This document shows positions 14,431 through 26,480 of a stretch of DNA of 64,000 nt, in pieces. The position numbers and the translations under genes were made by a program. Source of the stretch: Hydractinia symbiolongicarpus (taxonomy: Eukaryota; Cnidaria; Hydrozoa; Anthoathecata; Hydractiniidae); the NCBI RefSeq assembly GCF_029227915.1, contig NC_079875.1:3162001-3226000 (forward strand), written 5' to 3'. The notes under the pieces were generated by a model. The model was not told the DNA's origin, searched no databases, and saw only the letters and a list, made by a program, of their open reading frames with translations. Every line of letters begins with the position of its first letter. The stretch's first letter is position 1.

Positions 14431-16648
14431 CCCATAGTAAAAGTTGACTTATTTATCTAAATTTTAAATAAAGTCCTACCACAGCGCCCAGTGAAATTGC
14501 TGAGTTCCAACAATCATGCCAAGTTAAGAAGAATGATACTTCTTGCAGTCCAAGTGTCTCATTTGTCGCATTTATAAGGTAAAGTGCAAAATCAGTTCAA
14601 TTAGGTCGCACGGTCAATATTTTCACATTTAAAGGCAATGCAATCTAGTAATAACGGAAAAATATCGCTAAATACATATTGGTGCCAATATGTGACGCAA
14701 CCGTTTTAACTCAAAAGGACTGATAACGTTAGAAATTCAAAGAAATGTTGTTTTAGAAACTGTCTCTATTTCTACAACGTGAGCTAACGGGTTGGATTGG
14801 TCCCACTGTAAAAAATGACTTATTAATCTAAATATTTAAATAAACAGCTAACAAAACGTCGAGTGTAACTGGGCAGTACCAGCATTCATGCCAAAGTAGG
14901 AAGAATGTTAATTTTTCGAGTGCAATTATCTCATTTATCACATTCATAAAGCTAAAGTCCAAAATCAGTTCAATTAAGTCGCACGGTCATTCGTTTCTCT
15001 TTCAAAAGCAATGCAACCTAGTAATATCGGAAAAATATCGTTAAATTCATGTTGGTACGAATACGTGACACAACTGTTGTAACTCAAACGGCCTTATACT
15101 GTTAGAAAGTCAATGAAATGAAGTTTTTCAGCCTGTCTCTACTTCTTTAACTTGTGCTAACGGCTTGGATTGTTCCCCTTGTAGAAAATGACTTATTGGT
15201 CTAAATATTTAAATAAAGTGCCAACAGAGCGTCCAGTGTAACTGTGGAGTTCCAGCATTCATGCCATATGTAGAAAACTGTTAATTGTCGGAGTCCAATT
15301 GTCTAATTTATCACATTTATAAGGTTAAATTCCAATATCAGTTTAATTAGGTCCCACGATCAATCACTTCACTGTTAAAAGTGATTCAACCTAGTAATAT
15401 CAGAAAATATCTCTAAATACATGTTGGTACGAATATGTGACGCAACTGTGGTAACTCAAACGGACCGATGGCGTTAGAAAAGTAATGAAGTTTAGTTATA
15501 AAAACTGTCTCCTTTTCTTCAGCGCTCGCAAAATGACTTATCGAACTAAATATTTTAATAAAGAGTTAACAGAGCGTCCAGTGTAACTGTGGAGTTCCAG
15601 CATTCATGTCAAATTAAAAAAAATGTTACTTCTTGCAGTCCAAGTGTCTCATTTATCAAATTTATAAGGTTAAAGTCCAAAGTCAATTTAATTAGGTCCC
15701 ACGATCAGTCATTTATCTGTTAAAAGCGATGCAACCTAGTAATATCAAAAATATATCGCTAAATATATGTTGGGACAAATATGTAACGCAGCCGTTGTAA
15801 CTCAACTCGACTTACACCGTTAGAAATTCAATGAAATGTAGTTTTATAAACCGTTTCTATTTCTTCAGCGTGCGTTAACGGCTTGGATTGGTTCCACTGC
15901 AAAAACTGACTGATTGATCTAAATATTTAAATAAAGGGCTAAAAGAGCGTTCAGTGTAACTGCTGATTTCCAGCGTTCATGCCAAAGTAAGAAGATGTTA
16001 ATTCTTGGAGTCCAATTCTCTCACTTAATACATTTATAAGGTTAAAGTCCAATATCAGTTCAATTAGGTCCCACGGACAATCACTTCACTTTTTTAATAG
16101 CGATGCAAACTGGTGATATCGGAAAAGTATCGCTGGTTTCATGTTGGTACGAAATTGTGACGCAATCGTTGTAACACAAGCCGACTTATACCGTTAGAAC
16201 GTCAATAAAATGTAGTTTTTGAAACTGTTAAAGTCCAAAATCAGTTCAATTAGGTACCACGGTCAATCACTTCACTTTTAAAAGCGATGCATGCTAGTAA
16301 TATCGGAAAAGTACCGCTGGTTTCATGTTGTTACGAAATTGTGACGCAATCATTGTAACACAAGCCGACTTATACCGTTAGAAAGTCAATAAAATGTAGT
16401 CTTAGAAACTGTCTCAATTTCCTTAGCGCTCGCTAACGACTTGGATTGGTCCCACTGTAACAGATGACTTATCGAACTAAATATTTATATAAAGCGCTAA
16501 CAGGCGTCCAGTGTAACTGCTGAGTTCCAGCATTCATGTCAAATTTAGAAACTGTTACTTCTCGAAGTCCAATTGTCTAATTTATCACATTTATAAGGTT
16601 AAAGTCCAAAATCAGTTTAATTAGGTCCCACGATCAATCACTTCACTG

Positions 16649-18850
16649 TTAAAAACGATTGAACCTAGTAATATCGGAAAATATCTCTAAATACATGTTG
16701 GTACGAGTTCAAGCAAACATGTCAAATTTAGAACATTGTTAATTCTCGAAGTCCAATTGTCTCATTTTTTAAATTTATAAGGTCAAAGTCCAAAATCAGT
16801 TCAATTAGGTCCCACGATCAATTGTTTCACTTTTAAAAGCAATGCAACCTACTATTATCGGAAAAATATCGCTAAATACGTGTTGATACGAATATGTGAC
16901 GCAACCGTTGTAACTCAAAAGGACCGATGCCGTTAGAAGGTCAATGAAATATAGTTTTTGAAACTGATTCTATTTTTTCAGCGCGCGCTAACGGCTGGAA
17001 TTGGTCCCATAGTAAAAGTTGACTTATTTATCTAAATTTTAAATAAAGTCCTACCACAGCGCCCAGTGAAATTGCTGAGTTCCAGCAATCATGTCAAATT
17101 AAGAAGAATGTTAATTCTCGCAGCACAAATGTCTCATTTATCACATTTATCAGGTTAAAGTGCAAAATCAGTTCAATTAGGTCCCACGATCAATTGTTTC
17201 ACTTTTAAGAGCAATGCAACCTAGTATTATCGGAAAAACATCGCTAAATACATGTTAGTACGAATATGTGACGCAATGGTTGTAACTCACATGGACTGAT
17301 ACCGTTTAAAGTAAATGAAATGTAGTCTTAGAAACTGTCTCTATTTCTTTGGCGTGCGCTAACGGCTTAAATTGGTCTCCCTGTAAAAAATGACTTATTG
17401 ATCTAAATATTTTAATAAAGAGTTAACAGAGCGTCCAGTGTAACTGTGGTGTTCCAGCATTCATGCCATATGTAGAAAACTGTTAATTGTCGGAGTCCAA
17501 TGGTCTAATTTATCACATTTATAAGGTTGAATTCCAATATCAGTTTAATTAGGTCCCACGATCAATCACTTCACTGTTAAAAGTGATTCAACCTAGTAAT
17601 ATCGGAAAATATCTCTAAATACATGTTGGTACGAATATGTGACGCAACTGTGGTAACTCAAACGGACCGATGACGTTAGAAAGTTAATGAAGTTTAGTTA
17701 TAAAAACTGTCTCCTTTTCTTCAGCGCTCGCAAAATGACTTATCGAACTAAATATTTTAATAAAGAGTTAACAGAGCGTCCAGTGTAACTGTGGAGTTCC
17801 AGCATTCATGTCAAATTAAAAAAAATGTTACTTCTTGCAGTCCAAGTGTCTCATTTATCAAATTTATAAGGTTAAAGTCCAAAGTCAGTTTAATTAGGTC
17901 CCACGATCAGTCATTTATCTGTTAAAAGCGATGCAACCTGGTAGTATCGGAAATATATCGCTAAATATATGTTGGGACAAATATGTAACGCAACCGTTGT
18001 AACTCAACTCGACTTACACCGTTAGAAATTCAATGAAATGTAGTTTTATAAACCGTTTCTATTTCTTCAGCGTGCGTTAACGGCTTGGATTGGTTCCACT
18101 GCAAAAACTGACTGATTGATCTAAATATTTAAATAAAGGGCTAAAAGAGCGTTCAGTGTAACTGCTGATTTCCAGCATTCATGCCAAAGTAAGAAGATGT
18201 TAATTCTTGGAGTCCAATTCTCTCACTTAATACATTTATAAGGTTAAAGTCCAATATCAGTTCAATTAGGTCCCACGGACAATCACTTCACTTTTTTAAT
18301 AGCGATGCAAACTGGTGATATCGGAAAAGTATCGCTGGTTTCATGTTGGTACGAAATTGTGACGCAATCGTTGTAACACAAGCCGACTTATACCGTTAGA
18401 ACGTCAATAAAATGTAGTTTTTGAAACTGTTAAAGTCCAAAATCAGTTCAATTAGGTACCACGGTCAATCACTTCACTTTTAAAAGCGATGCATGCTAGT
18501 AATATCGGAAAAGTACCGCTGGTTTCATGTTGTTACGAAATTGTGACGCAATCATTGTAACACAAGCCGACTTATACCGTTAGAAAGTCAATAAAATGTA
18601 GTCTTAGAAACTGTCTCAATTTCCTTAGCGCTCGCTAACGACTTGGATTGGTCCCACTGTAACAGATGACTTATCGAACTAAATATTTATATAAAGCGCT
18701 AACAGGCGTCCAGTGTAACTGCTGAGTTCCAGCATTCATGTCAAATTTAGAAACTGTTACTTCTCGAAGTCCAATTGTCTAATTTATCACATTTATAAGG
18801 TTAAAGTCCAAAATCAGTTTAATTAGGTCCCACGATCAATCACTTCACTG
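16649..18850. repeat. 2.2-kb higher-order repeat, copy 1
   Basis: The marker AAAAACGATTGAACC occurs at 16651, 18853 and 21054, giving a ~2201-base unit of about six monomers. The unit contains two fixed internal deletions: a junction TACGAGTTCAAGCAAACATG (about 16703) and a junction GAAACTGTTAAAGTCC (about 18424) where part of a monomer is missing. A partial earlier copy lies at about 15240-16600, and related sequence at 7430-8790. This copy is more different from the other two than they are from each other. Confidence 0.8.
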
Positions 18851-21051
18851 TTAAAAACGATTGAACCTAGTAATATCGGAAAATATCTCTAAATACATGT
18901 TGGTACGAGTTCAAGCAAACATGTCAAATTTAGAACATTGTTAATTCTCGAAGTCCAATTGTCTCATTTTTTAAATTTATAAGGTCAAAGTCCAAAATCA
19001 GTTCAATTAGGTCCCACGATCAATTGTTTCACTTTTAAAAGCAATGCAACCTACTATTATCGGAAAATATCGCTAAATACGTGTTGATACGAATATGTGA
19101 CGCAACCGTTGTAACTCAAAAGGACCGATGCCGTTAGAAGGTCAATGAAATATAGTTTTTGAAACTGATTCTATTTTTTCAGCGCGCGTTAATGACTAGA
19201 ATTGGTCCCATAGTAAAAGTTGACTTATTTATCTAAATTTTAAATAAAGTCCTACCACAGCGCCCAGTGAAACTGCTGAGTTCCAGCAATCATGTCAAAT
19301 TAAGAAGAATGTTAATTCTCGCAGCACAAATGTCTCATTTATCACATTTATCAGGTTAAAGTGCAAAATCAGTTCAATTAGGTCCCACGATCAATTGCTT
19401 CACTTTTAAGAGCAATGCAACCTAGTATTATCGGAAAAACATCACTAAATTCATGTTAGTACGAATATGTGACGCAATGGTTGTAACTCACATGGACTGA
19501 TACCGTTTAAAGTAAATGAAATGTAGTCTTAGAAACTGTCTCTATTTCTTTGGCGTGCGCTAACGGCTTAAATTGGTCTCCCTGTAAAAAATGACTTATT
19601 GATCTAAATATTTTAATAAAGAGTTAACAGGGCGTCCAGTGTAACTGTGGAGTTCCAGCATTCATGCCATATGTAGAAAACTGTTAATTGTCGGAGTCCA
19701 ATTGTCTAATTTATCACATTTATAAGGTTGAATTCCAATATCAGAGTAATTAGGTCCCACGATCAATCACTTCACTGTTAAAAGTGATTCAACCTAGTAA
19801 TATCGGAAAATATCTCTAAATACATGTTGGTACGAATATGTGACGCAACTGTGGTAACTCAAACGGACCGATGACGTTAGAAAGTTAATGAAGTTTAGTT
19901 ATAAAAACTGTCTCCTTTTCTTCAGCGCTCGCAAAATGACTTATCGAACTAAATATTTTAATAAAGAGTTAACAGAGCGTCCAGTGTAACTGTGGAGTTC
20001 CAGCATTCATGTCAAATTAAAAAAAATGTTACTTCTTGCAGTCCACGTGTCTCATTTATCAAATTTATAAGGTTAAAGTCCAAAGTCAGTTTAATTAGGT
20101 CCCACAATCAGTCATTTATCTGTTAAAAGCGATGCAACCTAGTAATATCGGAAATATATCGCTAAATATATGTTGGGACAAATATGTAACGCAACCGTTG
20201 TAACTCAACTCGACTTACACCGTTAGAAATTCAATGAAATGTAGTTTTATAAACCGTTTCTATTTCTTCAGCGTGCGTTAACGGCTTGGATTGGTTCCAC
20301 TGCAAAAACTGACTGATTGATCTAAATATTTAAATAAAGGGCTAAAAGAGCGTTCAGTGTAACTGCTGATTTCCAGCATTCATGCCAAAGTAAGAAGATG
20401 TTAATTCTTGGAGTCCAATTCTCTCACTTAATACATTTATAAGGTTAAAGTCCAATATCAGTTCAATTAGGTCCCACGGACAATCACTTCACTTTTTTAA
20501 TAGCGATGCAAACTGGTGATATCGGAAAAGTATCGCTGGTTTCATGTTGGTACGAAATTGTGACGCAATCGTTGTAACACAAGCCGACTTATACCGTTAG
20601 AACGTCAATAAAATGTAGTTTTTGAAACTGTTAAAGTCCAAAATCAGTTCAATTAGGTACCACGGTCAATCACTTCACTTTTAAAAGCGATGCATGCTAG
20701 TAATATCGGAAAAGTACCGCTGGTTTCATGTTGTTACGAAATTGTGACGCAATCATTGTAACACAAGCCGACTTATACCGTTAGAAAGTCAATAAAATGT
20801 AGTCTTAGAAACTGTCTCAATTTCCTTAGCGCTCGCTAACGACTTGGATTGGTCCCACTGTAACAGATGACTTATCGAACTAAATATTTATATAAAGCGC
20901 TAACAGGCGTCCAGTGTAACTGCTGAGTTCCAGCATTCATGTCAAATTTAGAAACTGTTACTTCTCGAAGTCCAATTGTCTAATTTATCACATTTATAAG
21001 GTTAAAGTCCAAAATCAGTTTAATTAGGTCCCACGATCAATCACTTCACTG
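18851..21051. repeat. 2.2-kb higher-order repeat, copy 2
   Basis: Carries the same two junction deletions as copy 1. It is almost identical to the following copy; both share private changes such as GCAGTCCACGTGTC (about 20038 and 22239) and the ATCAGAGTAATTAGG variant (about 19740 and 21941). Confidence 0.8.
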
Positions 21052-22880
21052 TTAAAAACGATTGAACCTAGTAATATCGGAAAATATCTCTAAATACATG
21101 TTGGTACGAGTTCAAGCAAACATGTCAAATTTAGAACATTGTTAATTCTCGAAGTCCAATTGTCTCATTTTTTAAATTTATAAGGTCAAAGTCCAAAATC
21201 AGTTCAATTAGGTCCCACGATCAATTGTTTCACTTTTAAAAGCAATGCAACCTACTATTATCGGAAAATATCGCTAAATACGTGTTGATACGAATATGTG
21301 ACGCAACCGTTGTAACTCAAAAGGACCGATGCCGTTAGAAGGTCAATGAAATATAGTTTTTGAAACTGATTCTATTTTTTCAGCGCGCGTTAATGACTAG
21401 AATTGGTCCCATAGTAAAAGTTGACTTATTTATCTAAATTTTAAATAAAGTCCTACCACAGCGCCCAGTGAAACTGCTGAGTTCCAGCAATCATGTCAAA
21501 TTAAGAAGAATGTTAATTCTCGCAGCACAAATGTCTCATTTATCACATTTATCAGGTTAAAGTGCAAAATCAGTTCAATTAGGTCCCACGATCAATTGCT
21601 TCACTTTTAAGAGCAATGCAACCTAGTATTATCGGAAAAACATCACTAAATTCATGTTAGTACGAATATGTGACGCAATGGTTGTAACTCACATGGACTG
21701 ATACCGTTTAAAGTAAATGAAATGTAGTCTTAGAAACTGTCTCTATTTCTTTGGCGTGCGCTAACGGCTTAAATTGGTCTCCCTGTAAAAAATGACTTAT
21801 TGATCTAAATATTTTAATAAAGAGTTAACAGGGCGTCCAGTGTAACTGTGGAGTTCCAGCATTCATGCCATATGTAGAAAACTGTTAATTGTCGGAGTCC
21901 AATTGTCTAATTTATCACATTTATAAGGTTGAATTCCAATATCAGAGTAATTAGGTCCCACGATCAATCACTTCACTGTTAAAAGTGATTCAACCTAGTA
22001 ATATCGGAAAATATCTCTAAATACATGTTGGTACGAATATGTGACGCAACTGTGGTAACTCAAACGGACCGATGACGTTAGAAAGTTAATGAAGTTTAGT
22101 TATAAAAACTGTCTCCTTTTCTTCAGCGCTCGCAAAATGACTTATCGAACTAAATATTTTAATAAAGAGTTAACAGAGCGTCCAGTGTAACTGTGGAGTT
22201 CCAGCATTCATGTCAAATTAAAAAAAATGTTACTTCTTGCAGTCCACGTGTCTCATTTATCAAATTTATAAGGTTAAAGTCCAAAGTCAGTTTAATTAGG
22301 TCCCACAATCAGTCATTTATCTGTTAAAAGCGATGCAACCTAGTAATATCGGAAATATATCGCTAAATATATGTTGGGACAAATATGTAACGCAACCGTT
22401 GTAACTCAACTCGACTTACACCGTTAGAAATTCAATGAAATGTAGTTTTATAAACCGTTTCTATTTCTTCAGCGTGCGTTAACGGCTTGGATTGGTTCCA
22501 CTGCAAAAACTGACTGATTGATCTAATTATTTAAATAAAGGGCTAAAAGAGCGTTCAGTGTAACTGCTGATTTCCAGCGTTCATGCCAAAGTAAGAAGAT
22601 GTTAATTTTTGGAGTCCAATTCTCTCACTTAATACATTTATAAGGTTAAAGTCCAATATCAGTTCAATTAGGTCCCACGGTCAATCACTTCACTTTTTTA
22701 ATAGCGATGCAAACTGGTGATATCGGAAAAGTATCGCTGGTTTCATGTTGGTACGAAATTGTGACGCAATCGTTGTAACACAAGCCGACTTATACCGTTA
22801 GAACGTCAATAAAATGTAGTTTTTGAAACTGTTAAAGTCCAAAATCAGTTCAATTAGGTACCACGGTCAATCACTTCACT
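21052..22880. repeat. 2.2-kb higher-order repeat, copy 3 (partial)
   Basis: Continues copy 2 with only scattered changes (about 22527, 22579 and 22607). Near 22880 it switches to a monomer resembling 9190-9680, including GCGATGCAGGCTAG. Confidence 0.75.
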
Positions 22881-23129
22881 TTTAAAAGCGATGCAGGCTA
22901 GTAATATCGGTAAAGTACCGCTGGTTTCATGTTGGTACGAAATTGTGACGCAATCATTGTAACACAAGCCGACTTATACCGTTAGAAAGTCAATAAAATG
23001 TAGTTTTTAAAACTGTCTCTATTTATTTAGCGCGCGCTAACGGCCAGGATCTGTCACACAGTAAAATAAGTACTGACTTATTTATTTAAATTTTCAAATA
23101 ATTTTTGTTGTCAAGCAATCATGTCAATT

Positions 23130-24207
23130 TAGAAAACTGTTAATTCTTGGAGTCCAATTCTCTCATTTATCAATTTTATTATGTCAAAGTCCAAAATCTG
23201 TTCAATTAGGTTCCAATGTCAGTTTTTTCACTGTTAAAAGCGATGCATCGATGAGGCATGTCTCACTTATCACATTTATAAGGCTAAAGTCTAAAATCAG
23301 TTCACTTAGGTCCCACGGTCAATTTTTTCACTTTAAGCAATGCAACCTAGTAGTATCGGAAAAATATCGCTAAATACATGTTATTACAAATATGTGATGC
23401 AATCGTTGCAACTTAAACGGACTGATACGGTTACAAAGTCAGTGAAATGTAGTTTTTGAAACTGTCTCTATTTATTCAGCAACGCGCTAACGGCTAGGGT
23501 AGGTCCCACAGTGAAAAATAACTTATTTATCTACATATTTAAATTAAAGAGCTAACAGAGCGTCCAGTGAAACTGCGGGTTTCCAGCATTCACACCAAAG
23601 TAAGAAAAACGTTTATTCTTGGCATCCAATTGTCTCCTTTATCACATTTATAAAGGTTAAGTCCAAAATCAATTCAATTAGGTCCCACGGCCAATCATTT
23701 CACTTTTAAAAGCGATGCAAGCTAGTAATATCGGAAAAATATTGCTAAATACATGCTGGTACGAATATGTAACGCAACTGTTGTAACTCAAGCAGACTGA
23801 TACCGTTCAAACGTCAATGAAATGTAGTTTTAGAAAATGTCTCTGCTTCATGAGCGCGCACTAACGGCTTGGGTTGGTCCCACTGTAAAAAATGACATAT
23901 TGATCTAAATATTTAAAGAAAGGGCTATCAGAGTGTGTGTGTGCAATCTCGCTGCGACGTTCAAGCAGTTATTCCAATTTGGGAAGAATATTAATTCTCG
24001 CAGTGCAAGGGTCTCATTTATCAGAGTTTTTACACCAAAGTTTAAAATTATTTCATTCGGTTCCTACGGCCAATTGTTTCACCGTTAAAAGCGATGGCAC
24101 ATATTAATTTCAGCAAAATATCGCTAAATACATGTTGGTCGGAGTATGTTGAAATACAAACGCACTAATGCAGTTAAAAAGCCAATAAAATGTAGTTTTT
24201 GAAACTG
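23130..24207. repeat. Diverged edge monomers of the satellite
   Basis: The last monomers keep the order of motifs but carry many more substitutions and indels than those further left, including a shortened unit near 23240 and a GTGTGTGTG run near 23935. Decay at an array edge, where exchange is rare, is the usual explanation. Confidence 0.8.
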
Positions 24208-24257
24208 CTAGGGTTGAACTATGAACTAATTTCTTTTAATTTTTTATTCAAGCACTA

Positions 24258-24341
24258 TTACGTCACAACAATAGTTAGCCAGTCTTACCAAGTACCAACA
24301 TGAATTTAGCGATAGTCTTCTGATATTACTAGGTTTCATTA
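24258..24341 (-). repeat. Inverted satellite fragment outside the array
   Basis: Read on the minus strand, this stretch gives AACCTAGTAATATCAG, then ATCGCTAAATTCATGTTGG, then GTGACG: the middle of a satellite monomer, with a short insertion. It lies just beyond the array end in opposite orientation. Confidence 0.7.
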
Positions 24342-25595
24342 CCTTTTCTGGTGGAGCCATTAAAAGTAGGGAACAAGTGAAATAGTTTCATCTTTCGATA
24401 TTTCTGGCTTCTATCACGTTTAGAGCGGATCGATATGCCGTTGGATGTGAGTGAAGCAGTATTGAACTTAATAAGTAATAATTGTGATTAATTAAGAACT
24501 TAACTGCGAGAAATAATATTCTGTCAAATAAGAACAAACTTAAATAAAATAAAAACAAATGTATTTGAAAAAAAGTTTAAAAAATAAGAACAGTAGCCTT
24601 AGATCAAACTTTATTCGTTCATAGGAAACAGTGTTTAGCTAGCATAAAAAATAATTTTGCTACAATTCCTAAATGCAAAATATGAGCACTTTTAGATGAG
24701 TTGACGGAATACAAAGCTTTTTTTTTAATATAAAAAGATTTCGTCGTGCAGCCATTATGCTGCAAATGTTAGTGCATGTTAATATCGCCCCGATTCTCCA
24801 TCAAGACGTCACCATCAAGAGGCTTACCATTGCTACAAGAATATCTCTATGCTACAATTACGCTTGAAAAAAGATGCAAGATATCGATTAAAACAGGATT
24901 TCATTTTAACGCAGTGGTTTCAGAACGCGACCGAGCACTAACAACCCGACTGTATGTTAAACCAAAGGAGGAGGAAATCTTTGTTTCGTTCTTATTAATA
25001 AAAGATAATAATAATTTTGAACGCGACAAAGACGATGCTGTGTTAATACTGCCATTGCCGCCAATTACGTCGAAAAGGATTTGCATAACGGAAATCCCAG
25101 TGAAATGACGAAACATACGAAATAATTTCGCAAAGGAAGAAAACATTGAATTTGTAGTGCTAATAAAGTAATTCAAATTCACTAAATACATGTTTATCAG
25201 ACTTAAATACAACGTTCTTATTTGATCTACACCGCTTTAGTTACATATCCTAAGCATACCGACATCTTTATAAAAAATTTACACAATTGGAAATTTGCGC
25301 ACAACGATAGCGGAGTTATTGTGTTAGTGTGTTTAGTATATTCAGCCTTGCGACGTTTCTACAACGGTTATATCTTGTTTTTTAAATTTTAATATGCCTT
25401 TGATATGCTTTTGTCTTCCTGTTGAAAACAAATGCCGAAAAAAAAAGTGTACGTAATTTAGTAGTAAAAAGATATTGTGGAAATTTTTCAAATTATTCTT
25501 TGCATTGATTGAGTTTTTTATTTTATCAGGAAAAACTCAAAAAGGTTACATATCTCTCATACCTGTTTAAATTTGTTCGTGAATAAATCAATATG
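24342..25595. other. Intergenic; no supported gene
   Basis: AT-rich. An open frame of 110 codons (24776-25108, +) overlaps an open frame of 103 codons on the other strand (24901-25212). Neither resembles a family I know, and neither has splice-site or promoter support. The shared part, about 24895-25115, has a less AT-biased composition than its surroundings and could be a scrap of an old gene or element, but I cannot name it. Confidence 0.5.
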
Positions 25596-26480
25596 TTATT
25601 TTCGCACTCCATTTCTACGCATTTGGTTCCAGGGTAGCGGCTCCGCGAAATTAGCTACCTTATTCTTGCTACTTTTAGCACAAATCCGAAAACATGGAAA
25701 TACTTTCAAAAGTTCATTTCTAACGACAACATAACGTAATCCGTAAATACACGTGTCCCATAATGTATTTGTTAAGACTGCAAACATGCACCATTCATAC
25801 ACGCTGTCATTAATAACTTGTGTTGCTAAGTTGAATTGGTTAACTATACTTCCTACAAAGCCTGCAACTGCAGAAACTCCATAAACAACCAATATTTGGG
25901 CAGCTACTTGGCTTAACTTTCTTCCTCGCCTAGTGTGATCATTTTTTCTAATATATTTAATCACTTTCTTTTGACAAAACGCTACAAGCAGTAGAGAGAA
26001 AAATTCGTAAACGGTGATTGCAGTTCGGACAATATCTTGAAATATTGATTTATTAAAAAATATAACAGAAGGCATTATTATAGATGGAATCCAGGCTAAA
26101 ATCAACAGTATGGGTAATGTTTTTTTCCTTAAAATTGTTTTGTATGCAAACGGTTTAAATACGGCTAAATACAACTCCAGTTGGATCAATATAATGGCTG
26201 AAATAGACATGTTGACGAAACTATGAACGACTAATGACCAGATTGATGCAATGCGTGTTGATGTGTTGTTCAGGTATTCTGTGATCTGTATTCCATAAAT
26301 TACAGTTAGACTTACAGCAACTATCAAATCAGATATGGAAAGTAACAGATATAAAGGATTGTTCGATCTTCTTAACCTCTTGTTTTTTAGGATAACCAGA
26401 ATGTAAGCTCTATTACATATTTTACTTAACAATTAAAATATGAATGAAGTTATTAGAAAAACGAATACCCCTTTATACAT
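25596..26480 (-). pseudogene. Rhodopsin-like (class A) GPCR, single exon, one in-frame stop in TM1
   Basis: The open part (25596-26432) encodes 278 residues with hydrophobic segments matching TM1 (second half) to TM7. Class A landmarks are visible: N7 at the TM1 asparagine position, SISD with D35 as the TM2 aspartate, LELYLAVFKPFAY at 85-97 replacing the usual DRY box, a basic third loop near 155-172, and NTLWDTCIY at 222-230 replacing NPxxY. The open frame has no ATG at its start; it begins at TTG directly after a TAA (26433-26435). Upstream of that TAA the same frame continues to an ATG at 26480 through a hydrophobic stretch (VFVFLITSFIF) that completes TM1. The simplest reading is a full-length receptor gene with one nonsense change. 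Alternatives are a sequencing error, a segregating null allele, or a start in a separate 5' exon. Ligand unknown. Confidence 0.75.

Larger units (their letters stand above)
1..24207. repeat. Satellite array, ~371-bp monomer, about 65 tandem copies
   Basis: The same block recurs every 371-373 bases; for example the GTTAATTCTT-type motif lies at about 1, 374, 746 and 1117. Monomers share anchor words such as TACATGTTGGTACGAATATG, TTCAGCGCGC and CCCACGGTCAATC, and differ by point changes and small indels. The array enters from the left edge, so its full size is unknown. It ends at GAAACTG near 24207, after which no monomer in this orientation follows. All ORFs inside are short, unlike known proteins, and repeat with the satellite, so I treat them as non-coding. 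Such long homogeneous arrays with higher-order structure are typical of centromeric or pericentromeric DNA; that role is inferred. Confidence 0.95.
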
